NCBI GenBank assembly: GCA_038210985.1
Contig: JBBQWB010000014.1
Location: forward strand, 1-44,405
Source: JAQUGA01 sp038210985
Lineage (GTDB): Bacteria > Bacteroidota > Bacteroidia > Bacteroidales > WCHB1-69
Reading direction: 5' to 3'
Length of the DNA stretch: 44,405 bases
A program made the position numbers and the translations under genes. Shown piece after piece: positions 25,174-34,337 of the stretch. The notes beneath the pieces were generated by a model. That model saw only the letters and a list, made by a program, of their open reading frames with translations. It ran no database searches and was not told where the DNA came from. Numbering within the stretch: position 1 is the stretch's first letter; each line of letters opens with the position of its first letter.

Positions 25174-27042
25174 ATGTTTGAAAAATTTGATATTATTATT
25201 GTTGGAGCAGGTCATGCTGGATGTGAGGCCGCACATGTTAGTGCAAAGCTTGGTTCAAAAACATTATTAATTACTCAAAATTTGAATACCATTGCTCAAA
25301 TGTCGTGTAATCCTGCCATGGGCGGAATTGCAAAGGGACAATTATTGTGCGAAATAGATGCACTGGGAGGAATGAGTGCAATTGTAACCGATAATACAAT
25401 GATTCAATTTCGAATGTTGAATAGGTCTAAAGGTCCTGCGATGTGGAGTCCTCGAGCACAAGTTGATAAAGCAATGTTTTCGCTAAAGTGGAAACAAGTT
25501 TTAGAAACAACTAATAATTTGCATTTATGGCAAGATGATGTTACTTCTTTAATTATTGAAGATAATAAAGTAAAAGGAGTAAAAACGCAATTAGGGATTT
25601 CAATAATGTCTGAGGCTGTTATATTAACCAATGGTACATTTTTAAAAGGCAAAATTCATATTGGAAAAACAAATTATATTGGCGGAAGAATAGGGGAGAT
25701 GTCGAGCGAACAACTTTCGGGAGATATGCTAAATTCTGGATTTGAAATTAAAAGATTAAAAACCGGAACTCCTGTTCGAATAAACGGAAGGTCAATTGAT
25801 TTTACAAAATTAGAAGAACAAAAAGGAGATGAGATACCAGGAAAATTTTCATTTACCGCGACTCCTTCTCTTGAAAATCAGTTAAGTTGCTGGATAGCAT
25901 ATACTTCTGAGGATGTTCACGATGTTTTACGAAAAGGATTTTCAGATTCACCAATGTTTTCTGGAAGAATTCAAGGTGTTGGTCCACGCTATTGTCCTTC
26001 TATTGAAGATAAAATTGAAAGATTTTCGGATAGAAGTCGCCACCAATTATTTGTTGAGCCAGAAGGACGATATACAAACGAATTTTATTTAAATGGGTTT
26101 TCATCCTCCTTACCCATTGAGATTCAACAAGAGGCATTGCGAACAATTATTGGATTTGAGAATGCAGAAATAGTGAAACCAGGTTATGCGATTGAATACG
26201 ATTATTTTAATCCAACACAGCTTAAACAAACTTTAGAGACTAAGATAGTTAAAAATTTATTTTTTGCTGGACAAATAAATGGAACTACGGGGTATGAGGA
26301 AGCAGCAGCCCAAGGATTAATTGCTGGAATTAATGCTCATTTGAATTGTAATGAAAAACCACCATTTATTTTGAGCAGGGCAGAAGCATATATTGGAGTT
26401 TTAATTGATGATATAGTTACCAAAGGTGTTGATGAGCCATACAGAATGTTTACATCAAGGGCTGAATATAGAATTCTTTTGCGACAAAATAATGCAGATG
26501 AAAGATTATCTCCGAAAGCATTTGAGCTAGGATTAATATCCGAAGAACGATATAAAAAAGTTTTAGAGAAATACGATAGAGTGAGACAATTAATTGCTTT
26601 TACTGAAAGTCATAGCGTAGAACCTAATAAAATTAATGAATTTCTTATTTCTATCGAAACTGCAGAAATTAGTCAAAAAGCAAAACTAAAAAATTTGATT
26701 ATGCGGCCTCAAATTGGTATTATGCTGTTAATTTCTCAAATTGAATATCTTGAACAATACATAATAAAAAACAATATTGATGAATCAGAGCAGATTGAAG
26801 CTGAAATATTAATTAAGTATAAATCATATATTGACAAGGAAAAGCAAACAGCTGAAAAAATATTAAAGTTTGATAATATTAAAATACCTGATGATTTAGA
26901 TTATTTTGGGTTAACGTCTTTATCTTGGGAGGCAAGAGAGAAATTATCGCAAATTAAACCAGTAACAATAGGACAAGCATCACGAATAAGTGGAGTTACT
27001 CCTTCAGATGTTTCGATATTGTTAATAAGTTTTGGTAGATGA
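25174..27042 (+). CDS. mnmG: tRNA uridine-5-carboxymethylaminomethyl modification enzyme MnmG
   Basis: 622 residues, full length. The FAD-binding loop GAGHAGCEAA is at 11-20, followed by MSCNPAMGGIAKGQ and the signature GPRYCPSIEDKI. The C-terminal tRNA-binding part has SYIDKEKQTAEKILKF and the end signature ASRISGVTPSDVSILLI. With MnmE it adds the carboxymethylaminomethyl group to wobble uridine 34. Flanked by parS sites on both sides: one 8 bp before the ATG, the other starting at the base after the stop. mnmG (gidA) is frequently near the origin and par genes in bacteria. Confidence 0.97.
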   Translation: MFEKFDIIIVGAGHAGCEAAHVSAKLGSKTLLITQNLNTIAQMSCNPAMGGIAKGQLLCEIDALGGMSAIVTDNTMIQFRMLNRSKGPAMWSPRAQVDKAMFSLKWKQVLETTNNLHLWQDDVTSLIIEDNKVKGVKTQLGISIMSEAVILTNGTFLKGKIHIGKTNYIGGRIGEMSSEQLSGDMLNSGFEIKRLKTGTPVRINGRSIDFTKLEEQKGDEIPGKFSFTATPSLENQLSCWIAYTSEDVHDVLRKGFSDSPMFSGRIQGVGPRYCPSIEDKIERFSDRSRHQLFVEPEGRYTNEFYLNGFSSSLPIEIQQEALRTIIGFENAEIVKPGYAIEYDYFNPTQLKQTLETKIVKNLFFAGQINGTTGYEEAAAQGLIAGINAHLNCNEKPPFILSRAEAYIGVLIDDIVTKGVDEPYRMFTSRAEYRILLRQNNADERLSPKAFELGLISEERYKKVLEKYDRVRQLIAFTESHSVEPNKINEFLISIETAEISQKAKLKNLIMRPQIGIMLLISQIEYLEQYIIKNNIDESEQIEAEILIKYKSYIDKEKQTAEKILKFDNIKIPDDLDYFGLTSLSWEAREKLSQIKPVTIGQASRISGVTPSDVSILLISFGR

Positions 27043-27058
27043 TGTTTCACGTGAAACA
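27043..27058 (+). other. parS site 3 (ParB-binding), perfect palindrome
   Basis: TGTTTCACGTGAAACA is the exact, fully symmetric parS sequence. It begins at the base after the mnmG TGA. A TTATCAACA-type DnaA-box-like sequence (minus strand, 27071-27079) follows 12 bp later. Confidence 0.93.
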
Positions 27059-27173
27059 TGGTTTATAAGTTGTTGATAAACAGCAATAAAACAATTTAAC
27101 TACAATAAACCAGAAAAAAACTGGCAAATGGGGGTTGGCTTATATTTCTAAAATTTTTCTCAATATTATAGAC

Positions 27174-27364
27174 GTTTCGACAAGTTCAACCGCCAGGTAT
27201 TGTTGATTGAGCCCGTCTAAATCAATGTAAAAGGTTTATTTTTTTATTTATTTTAGGTTTCGACAAGCTAAACCGCCAGATGTTTGTTGATTGAGCCCGT
27301 CGAAATCAATGCAAAAAGTTTTTTATTTATTTATTTTAGGTTTCGACAGGCTAAACCTCCAGAT
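27174..27364 (+). repeat. 83-bp-period repeat array with internal inverted repeat
   Basis: Three copies of a unit beginning GTTTCGACAAGCTAAACC start at 27174, 27257 and 27340, exactly 83 bp apart; the third is cut after about 25 bp. Each full copy also holds TTGATTGAGCCCGTCGAAAT, whose 3' part is roughly complementary to the 5' end (TTTCGAC / GTCGAAA), so each unit can fold. Units are separated by T-rich tracts. It lies in the 538-bp gap between mnmG and the histidine kinase. The rest of the gap (27365-27596) is AT-rich with nothing recognised. Confidence 0.85.
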
Positions 27365-27596
27365 ATAATTTTTTTTCGCTATAATATCATTTTAAATATT
27401 ATTTCGAGTATTTTTGTTATATAAAAAATCAAATTATTTTTTGATTTATAAATAATTGATAATCAGTGAAATATTAGAAACAATTAAACTAAAACGATTT
27501 AGTATTGTAAAAATTTTGTTTAATTAATATTTCAAAAAGTATTAAAAAATCTCTGGTATTGATTATCTTGTTTAAAACACTGAAAAACAGATATAT

Positions 27597-30500
27597 ATGT
27601 TCTTGAAAATTAAAAATAAATCTATTCAATATTTAATTGCTACTCTTTTAATAATTATTACTTGGTCTTCTGTTTCATTATTAAATGAGAATCAAAATAA
27701 AATTGGAAATATTAGAAACAAAGTTGAAAACAAAATTATTTATAAGGAACGACAAGTACAAAAAATTCTAGAAAATTTACAAGCAAATACCTTAAAACAA
27801 AATTTTGAAAAAAGTTTTAGTTTATTTAAGAATCAGGAATTTTATAATGATCAGGCTTATTATTTTTATTATTTCGAGAATAGACAATTAAAATTTTGGT
27901 CATCAAATTTAGTTCCCATATCCGAAATTTTGGATACAGCCAAGTTAAATAATGAAATTTGGGAGCTAAAAAATGGTGTTTATGGTCAAAAAAATGTGTA
28001 TTTAAAAAGTAAAAATGCATATATTGTTTGTCTGTTTTTAATTCAAAATAAATATCCCTATGAAAATCTTTTTCTTTCAAATACATTTCATAAATCTTTT
28101 GATGTTCCGGATAATTTAAAACTTGTCATTACGCCAAGCGAAAATCCAATTAAATCGCAAGGAGGGAATTATTTATTTTCGGTATATAAAGAAACGCAGA
28201 CGATTAGCGATGTAAGAAGTTTAATTAATATCGTTTTATTATTTATTAACCTTGCTTTAATCCTTTTATCTTTGGATAATTATTTGAAAAACAAACGTAT
28301 TTCGAAAACAAATAAATATCTGTTTTACATTTTATTGTCTTTATGCATTTTAATTATTCGAGCTGTATTATTTTACTTTTCAATTCCCGATTTTATTTAC
28401 AATAGTCAACTATTTGGACCAAATTATTTTGCATCATCAAAGTTTTTACCTTCCTTAGGTGATTTAATTTTAAATTCTGTTTGTTTTTTTGTTATTGTTT
28501 TTATTTTATTTTTCCGAGTCAAAATTTATCCAATTAACCGTTTTCTGAAGTTTAATCCTAAGGTTTTTAATACTTTCATAGCAATATTAATATTGTTAAC
28601 TACACCGTTAATATTCAACTCCATCGTTTCGTTATTTTATGCTGTTATACTAAACACCAATATTCAGCTAGCTACCGAAAATATTTTTAAATTTCAGATG
28701 CTAAGTTATTTAGTGTTTTTTGTTTTTGCATCTTTATTAGGTAGTTTATTTTTGATATTTTTAAAGGTTTTTATTGTTGCTAAAAATCTGTTTAAAAACA
28801 AGATGGTTTTTAAAATAGCCATTTCAATTATTGCTTTAATTATAGGAATATACTCGTTTTTAGAATTTAAAAAAATCGAGTTTTCTATATTAGGGATAGG
28901 TATTGTGTTTATAATTTACTATATAAGTTCTTCATATAAAAAGAAAAAAAGTTCTATTATATTGCTATTGTTTATTTTGTATGCTTCGGCATTTACGTCC
29001 ATAACTATAAACCATTTTAATGGCATTAAAGAAGAGGACAATAGGATGCTTATAGCAATGAAAATTGCAAATGAACACGATCCGATTGTTGAATACAGGC
29101 TTAGGGAAGTCATTCAGGAGATACCGAAAGATAAAACTTTTTGTAGTCTATTGCGAGATGTGAATAAAAACGAACAGACTATAATTGAGTATCTTTTAAA
29201 AGAACATTTATCCACTTTTATTTATCGGTATAAAATTTTAATTACAATATGTTCAGAAAATCAAAATCTTATTGTTCAGCCAGATAATTACGAGATAAAT
29301 TGTGCTCAGTTTTTTAATAAAAAAATAAACACTTATGGTTCGTTTAAAACCTACGAAAACATATGGTTTATGAACTATGAGCCAGGCACTGTAAGTTATT
29401 TATCGATGGTTAAAATACCACGTCAAAGCGAGGATTCGTTAAATCGAAACTACACTATTTATATTGAACTTGATTCAAAATCGTACATTAGTGATATTGG
29501 ATACCCCGAATTATTGATTGATAAAAAAAGATCAAATATTAATCCCGATATCTCTAATTACTCCTATGCTAGATATATTTACGACGATTTAGTGAGCCAA
29601 TATGGAAAGTTTTTTTATAGCACCAATTTATCCACGTATAATATCGAAAAAGCTGAACCTAAGTTTTTTAACTATAATGGATACAGGCATTTAATTTTTA
29701 AAGCAAACGATAAAGAAACCATTATAATTGGGAAAAAAATCCCATATTTTTTCGAACAATTGGTCCCGATATCTTTATTTATTATCTTTTATGGTCTTAT
29801 CGTTTTCTTTTTATATTTATTGTTTTCGGTTCAACCACTGGTATTTAGCTTTTCAAAATTAAATTTTCAGGCTAAATTACAGTTTACTATGATTATAATT
29901 ATATTATCCTCATTTTTAGTAATTTGCGTAATGACGGTTGTGTATTTTGTGAGTTTAAATGTTACTAAAAATCAGGAAATAGTTACCGAAAAGTCACATT
30001 CAATTTTGATTCAATTAGAGCAACAATTTCATCAAGTTAAAGAGATAAATTCGTCAAACATTGAACTTTTTAACGATTTAATTCAAAAGTTATCTGGTCA
30101 ATTTTTTATTGATATAAACCTTTTCGATAGGTATGGAAGTTTAATTTCCTCTTCGCGACCTCAAATGTTTCATCAAGGATTGATTTCATCAAAAATTAAT
30201 GCAGAAGCATTTAACGAATTACGAGCGTATAAAAAGACAATTTTTATGCATGATGAAACCATTGGGAAGCAAAAATATATATCATCATACATGCCTTTTA
30301 GGAATAATAAAGGCGTTACATTGGCTTATATAAATTTGCCATATTTTGCAAAACAGGAAGATTTGAATAGAGAAATTTCCTCCTTTTTAATCGCTTTTTT
30401 AAGCGTGTATGTATTGCTAACCCTCATTGCAATATCTATTACTGTTTTCTTTGCAAACTATATTACACGTCCGTTAAAACTGATGAGCAACAAGATTGGT

Positions 30501-31301
30501 AAGATTAAATTGGGAGGGAAAAACGAAAAAATTAACTGGAATTCGCAAGACGAGTTAGGAGCTTTAATTGTCGAATATAATCGAATGGTTGGAGAGCTGG
30601 ATAAAAGTGCAGAGCTTTTGGCAAGTTCGGAGCGCGATTATGCTTGGCAAGAAATGGCACAACAGGTTGCTCACGAAATAAAAAATCCTCTTACTCCGAT
30701 GAAATTAAGTATTCAGTATTTACAGCGTGCCTGGGATAATAAAGAAACGGATTGGGATGATAGATTAAAGCGTTTCTCGCAAACCCTAATTGAACAAATT
30801 GATGCTCTTTCGGCAATTGCAACTTCGTTTTCGGATTTTGCTAAAATGCCTAAAGGCGAATTTAATAATGAAGATTTGGATGAAACAATTAAGTCGGTTA
30901 TTGCTTTATTTGGAGACTATAATCAACAAATTTTATTTGAAACAGATGGTTTGGAATTTCACTTTGTAAATGCCGATAAAAATCAACTTATTAGAGTGTT
31001 TAATAATTTGATTAAAAATGCTTTTCAGGCAATTAGAGATAAAAGCGATGGACAAATTCAAATAATTTTGAAGGAAATAGATGGGTCTTTTTTATTGACA
31101 ATTAAAGATAATGGAGTGGGTATTTCTGACGATTTAAAACATAAGATTTTTTCGCCAAATTTTACTACCAAAACAGGTGGAATGGGACTTGGTTTAGCCA
31201 TGGTTAAGAACATTGTAAAATCGATGAACAGCGAAATTTGGTTCGAATCGGAAGAAGGAATTGGAACAACGTTTTTTATTAAATTTCCGAAGTATGGATA
31301 A
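27597..31301 (+). CDS. Very large NtrY-like sensor histidine kinase
   Basis: 1234 residues. An N-terminal membrane segment (about 10-28), an extracytoplasmic stretch (30-205), then a block of about eight membrane helices (205-470), a long second extracytoplasmic domain (about 470-725), further membrane segments near 727-750 and 765-785, a third sensor region with a membrane segment near 930-955, then HAMP (ANYITRPLKLMSNKIGKI). The HisKA phosphoacceptor is His1026 (VAHEIKNPLTPMK, the NtrY-like H-box). The N-box NNLIKNAFQAI and G-boxes DNGVGIS and GGMGLGLAMVKNI complete the catalytic core. No response regulator is adjacent. The 5-bp gap to the convergent next gene leaves no room for a separate terminator. 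Confidence 0.9.
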   Translation: MFLKIKNKSIQYLIATLLIIITWSSVSLLNENQNKIGNIRNKVENKIIYKERQVQKILENLQANTLKQNFEKSFSLFKNQEFYNDQAYYFYYFENRQLKFWSSNLVPISEILDTAKLNNEIWELKNGVYGQKNVYLKSKNAYIVCLFLIQNKYPYENLFLSNTFHKSFDVPDNLKLVITPSENPIKSQGGNYLFSVYKETQTISDVRSLINIVLLFINLALILLSLDNYLKNKRISKTNKYLFYILLSLCILIIRAVLFYFSIPDFIYNSQLFGPNYFASSKFLPSLGDLILNSVCFFVIVFILFFRVKIYPINRFLKFNPKVFNTFIAILILLTTPLIFNSIVSLFYAVILNTNIQLATENIFKFQMLSYLVFFVFASLLGSLFLIFLKVFIVAKNLFKNKMVFKIAISIIALIIGIYSFLEFKKIEFSILGIGIVFIIYYISSSYKKKKSSIILLLFILYASAFTSITINHFNGIKEEDNRMLIAMKIANEHDPIVEYRLREVIQEIPKDKTFCSLLRDVNKNEQTIIEYLLKEHLSTFIYRYKILITICSENQNLIVQPDNYEINCAQFFNKKINTYGSFKTYENIWFMNYEPGTVSYLSMVKIPRQSEDSLNRNYTIYIELDSKSYISDIGYPELLIDKKRSNINPDISNYSYARYIYDDLVSQYGKFFYSTNLSTYNIEKAEPKFFNYNGYRHLIFKANDKETIIIGKKIPYFFEQLVPISLFIIFYGLIVFFLYLLFSVQPLVFSFSKLNFQAKLQFTMIIIILSSFLVICVMTVVYFVSLNVTKNQEIVTEKSHSILIQLEQQFHQVKEINSSNIELFNDLIQKLSGQFFIDINLFDRYGSLISSSRPQMFHQGLISSKINAEAFNELRAYKKTIFMHDETIGKQKYISSYMPFRNNKGVTLAYINLPYFAKQEDLNREISSFLIAFLSVYVLLTLIAISITVFFANYITRPLKLMSNKIGKIKLGGKNEKINWNSQDELGALIVEYNRMVGELDKSAELLASSERDYAWQEMAQQVAHEIKNPLTPMKLSIQYLQRAWDNKETDWDDRLKRFSQTLIEQIDALSAIATSFSDFAKMPKGEFNNEDLDETIKSVIALFGDYNQQILFETDGLEFHFVNADKNQLIRVFNNLIKNAFQAIRDKSDGQIQIILKEIDGSFLLTIKDNGVGISDDLKHKIFSPNFTTKTGGMGLGLAMVKNIVKSMNSEIWFESEEGIGTTFFIKFPKYG

Positions 31302-31306
31302 GTAAA

Positions 31307-32656
31307 CTAATTTTTAAGTATAAATTTCAAACGTGTAATTTTTGAATTTTGATTAATACACATATAATAAAGCCCTGAAGCATTATTTAACAAATCAAAC
31401 ATTGATTGAAAACCGATTGATTTATATACGTTTTGCCCCTGTGAATTGAATATATCAATGGTGTTTACTTCGCTAGTATTGCCATCAAACAATAATTCAA
31501 ATTTACTTTTGGTGGGATTTGGGAAAATTGTAAAATATTTAATTCCATTATTGGTACATTTATGGACAAAAATTGCAACTCCGTACTTATAGTTTCCGTT
31601 AAAGTCGGTTTGCTTTAATCGGTAGTATGATGCACCCTCATTGATAATTATGTCCGTTAAGGTATAATTAAGTTGATAAGATGAATTGCCAGCACCGATA
31701 ATAGTTCCTACTATTTGCCAGTTTATTCCATTAGTGCTTCGTTCAACAGTAAAATAGCTATTGTTTGTTTCTGAAGCGGTACTCCATTGCAAAACTGTAT
31801 TTTGATTATCGCAGTGCCCGTTAAACGATAGTAAATCGATTGGCAGTATGGTTGTGCAAATGGGTATTGTTATTAATCCATCGCACACAAATGCTTCTCC
31901 AGCAGTTGAAAGCATTCTGCCCTCTAGTTTTCCGCCTGCACCAATTGATATTGCACCGTTGCTGGCAATAAATGTTCCTTTCATATCCGTTAAAGCAGCC
32001 ATAGATATTGCACCTTCCGCTATCCAAAATACATTACAGGACGAAGCTCCATTGATTAAATTTATTTTAGACGAAGCTCCAATGATAATTGCTCCATTAA
32101 ATTTAAAAATAAAAATTGCGTTGGGATTTCCTTTGGCATCTAAAGTTAGATCTCCGTTTATTGATCCTGCTTGTGTTATTGCATATACTCCGGCAGAAAC
32201 TGTTTCTCCGCTTCCAAAAGAAGGTGCGTGATTAACAACTGTTGGAGTAATATCGAAGAGTTCATTGTATGCGGTCTGTATGTCAATGGCACATTGAGCA
32301 GTTGCTCCATTTATTGACTCTATATTTCCAGAAACGATGGTAGGTGCCCCGAATCCAGCTGTTGCACCATCGTTTGTGCCAATATCACCAGTAATATATG
32401 AAGTTCCAGTGTTTCCCAACGCACCAATGGTTGTAAACACTGCAAAGTCTATCGATGTGCCTAAGTTTGGTAACTGTGCGAAAGTAATACTGGGAAAAAT
32501 TAATGCTATTAAAGTTGCAAAAGTAAATGGTAAAGATTGGAAATTTATCTTTATTGGATGTAGAATAAAACGAATAATCTTAGAGTGATTATTTTTAATT
32601 GCATTTTTATAATCACCATACTTTGCAACCTCTGCTAATCTTTTTTCTATTTTCAT
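31307..32656 (-). CDS. Ice-binding protein (DUF3494) with T9SS sorting domain
   Basis: 449 residues. A hydrophobic export signal ends at TFAQLPNLG (about residue 61), but it is preceded by about 38 polar residues, unusually long; no other Met lies between. The DUF3494 ice-binding domain (about 62-270) has the hallmark YITGDIGTN, SGNIESINGATAQCAIDI, AGSINGDLTLDAKGNPNAIF and FWIAEGAISMAALTDMKGTF. A fibronectin-like linker (LLSFNGHCDNQNTVLQWSTASE) leads to a type IX secretion C-terminal domain (FTIFPNPTKSKFELLF...ITRLKFILK). Likely exported and attached to the cell surface, where it binds ice crystals or adheres to them. Single gene, convergent with the histidine kinase. Confidence 0.9.
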   Translation of the reverse strand: MKIEKRLAEVAKYGDYKNAIKNNHSKIIRFILHPIKINFQSLPFTFATLIALIFPSITFAQLPNLGTSIDFAVFTTIGALGNTGTSYITGDIGTNDGATAGFGAPTIVSGNIESINGATAQCAIDIQTAYNELFDITPTVVNHAPSFGSGETVSAGVYAITQAGSINGDLTLDAKGNPNAIFIFKFNGAIIIGASSKINLINGASSCNVFWIAEGAISMAALTDMKGTFIASNGAISIGAGGKLEGRMLSTAGEAFVCDGLITIPICTTILPIDLLSFNGHCDNQNTVLQWSTASETNNSYFTVERSTNGINWQIVGTIIGAGNSSYQLNYTLTDIIINEGASYYRLKQTDFNGNYKYGVAIFVHKCTNNGIKYFTIFPNPTKSKFELLFDGNTSEVNTIDIFNSQGQNVYKSIGFQSMFDLLNNASGLYYMCINQNSKITRLKFILKN

Positions 32657-32990
32657 GGTATATTGCTAAATATTATCCAAAAGTACAGGTGTTTAGCCAA
32701 AAAAGCATTACAGAACAAAGGGAATAAGTTGTATTATTCCCATTTTTTTCAAGGGGAAACATGATGTTAATAAAGAATATCCAATAAGAAATAATTTTGT
32801 ATAAGGATACAGATTACTTTAAGGTGGTTGTAAGAAAAAATAAATGCTTCTTTACTCAAGTCAATCAAATATCTTCGTAACTCATGGATTTATCTTCCTG
32901 CGAAATTTTGCCATTTGGCAAATAAATCTTGAATATGAAGTTTTTTGTCAAACACTAGAGTTTTTGTGCAAGTACTAATTTTAGTTTTCT
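32657..32990. other. Gap upstream of the ice-binding gene; promoter and stray hairpin
   Basis: 334 bp without a gene. A minus-strand -7 element TACTTTTG (32685-32678) is 22 bases before the ice-binding start. A stem GGGAATAA / TTATTCCC (32720-32741) with T-run to 32749 looks like a plus-strand terminator although no plus gene precedes it. A short perfect hairpin TTTGCCATTTGGCAAA lies further right, near 32906-32921. Nothing else recognised. Confidence 0.4.
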
Positions 32991-33518
32991 CTATTTTATC
33001 TTATCCGTAGCTTTTGTGCTATAATTATGTGGATTTCTGGTTTTTAAAATAGCACTATCTATTTTGCTAATTTCATCGGATTTAATTTTTTTGTACTCAA
33101 AAATCACGCTGTCTTGTAAAGTTTTACTAAAAGTTGTTCCATTAAATTGTGCTAAATACACCCATGTTCCAAATGGAGGAAGATAAAATAAGCTATCCTG
33201 ACGCCACTTTGTTTTTAATTTGTAAAAATCGTCTTCTGATTTCCACATCCAAACTTTTAGGGTTAAAAGCGAAAGAATAATATTTTCACCATCGTAATAA
33301 AACAAGTGGTTGCCATTACTCAACATATTGTCATTCATCTTTACATACCTTGATTTAGTGGGAATTTGCCAATAACCATAGGCAGACGAAGAATCTGTTT
33401 TATTCAATTTGTTTGCATCCATATTTGCCTGTTCTGTTGTATTGGAATTTTGACAAGAAACAAATGCAAAAAGGAAAATTGCAAAAAGGATGTATTTCAT
33501 AAATTGGTTTTTCAACAT
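32991..33518 (-). CDS. Small lipoprotein, unknown function
   Basis: 175 residues from the first ATG, but a second Met seven codons in (position 33500) gives a better lipoprotein signal MKYILFAIFLFAFVSC with the lipobox FVSC; this is the preferred start. The mature part is Lys/Trp-rich (WMWKSEDDFYKLKTKWRQ) and not recognised. Probably a lipid-anchored periplasmic or outer-membrane-facing protein. It has its own promoter and stands alone. Low similarity to any family I know. Confidence 0.6.
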   Translation of the reverse strand: MLKNQFMKYILFAIFLFAFVSCQNSNTTEQANMDANKLNKTDSSSAYGYWQIPTKSRYVKMNDNMLSNGNHLFYYDGENIILSLLTLKVWMWKSEDDFYKLKTKWRQDSLFYLPPFGTWVYLAQFNGTTFSKTLQDSVIFEYKKIKSDEISKIDSAILKTRNPHNYSTKATDKIK

Positions 33519-33537
33519 TTTTGTAATAAGTTAACAA

Positions 33538-33570
33538 CAAATGTAAAAATTTTTTGCTTATTTATGCCAA
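33538..33570 (-). promoter_or_regulatory. Promoter for the small lipoprotein gene
   Basis: On the minus strand TTG (33570-33568), 22 bases, TACATTTG (33545-33538): a consensus Bacteroidota promoter 20-38 bases before the two candidate starts. Confidence 0.5.
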
Positions 33571-33629
33571 GGATAGAGTAACTTGTGTATAAAAATAAAA
33601 CGAGAACACTAAATGTTAGTGTTTTAACA

Positions 33630-34337
33630 TTATTTTTTCAAGATTTTTTCTAATACAGTTTCTTTATCTAATTTTTTAGTGCAGAAGAACCAGTCGTAGC
33701 ATTTTGTATTTTCGTCTTTGCTTTCCATTCTTTCTTTTGCTACTCCACAAGAACCTGCGGTAGGAACAATTACTTCGTCTCCAGGATACCAGTCGGCAGG
33801 TGTAGCTACGCTAAATGCATCTGCAGTTTGCAATGCTAAAACTACGCGGTACAATTCGTCAAAATTACGACCTAAGCTAAGTGGATAATAAATAATTGTC
33901 CGTATAATTCCTTTAGGGTCAATTACAAATACTGCTCTAACTGCTTTTGTATTGCTTTCTCCTGGCATCATCATACCATATTTTGTAGCAACTTCCATTG
34001 TGATGTCTTCAATCAAAGGAAATGTAACTTCCACATTTTTCATTCCTTTATATTCAATTTTTTCTTTGATTGTACGCAACCAAGCAATATGACTATAAAG
34101 TCCGTCAACGGAAAGACCTACAAGTTTACAATTTGCTTTGTTAAACTTTGGCTCTAGGGTTGCAAAAGTCATAAATTCGGATGTACAAACAGGTGTAAAA
34201 TCTGCAGGGTGACTAAATAAAATAACCCAACTTCCTTTATAATCTGCGGGGAAATTGATGTCGCCTTGAGTTGTTACTGCTTTAAATTCTGGTGCATTTT
34301 CGCCTATGCGAGGCATTGAAACTGCTTTTTCTTCCAT
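33630..34337 (-). CDS. Peroxiredoxin, archaeal-type Prx6 family
   Basis: 235 residues, cytoplasmic thiol peroxidase that reduces hydrogen peroxide and organic peroxides. The peroxidatic Cys51 is in PADFTPVCTSEF. The long C-terminal arm holds Cys197, Cys213 and Cys219; CYDWFFC (213-219) is the spacing seen in archaeal Prx6-type thioredoxin peroxidases, where the second Cys helps resolve the sulfenic acid. RAVFVIDPKGIIRTIIYYP and NFDELYRVVLALQ are further family blocks. Single-gene unit with a roughly 140-base leader after a TATCTTTG element. Confidence 0.93.
   Translation of the reverse strand: MEEKAVSMPRIGENAPEFKAVTTQGDINFPADYKGSWVILFSHPADFTPVCTSEFMTFATLEPKFNKANCKLVGLSVDGLYSHIAWLRTIKEKIEYKGMKNVEVTFPLIEDITMEVATKYGMMMPGESNTKAVRAVFVIDPKGIIRTIIYYPLSLGRNFDELYRVVLALQTADAFSVATPADWYPGDEVIVPTAGSCGVAKERMESKDENTKCYDWFFCTKKLDKETVLEKILKK

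Noticed and set aside
27174..27364. CRISPR array
   Set aside because: Repeat unit is as long as the period, the between-unit sequence is a similar T-rich tract, and only 2.3 copies exist.
29212..29640. TTATCCAC matches as DnaA boxes
   Set aside because: They are 8 of 9 matches inside the histidine kinase coding region and expected by chance in AT-rich DNA.
31848..32588. Plus-strand ORFs of 127 and 83 codons
   Set aside because: Shadows of the low-complexity ice-binding gene; no start signal or family resemblance.
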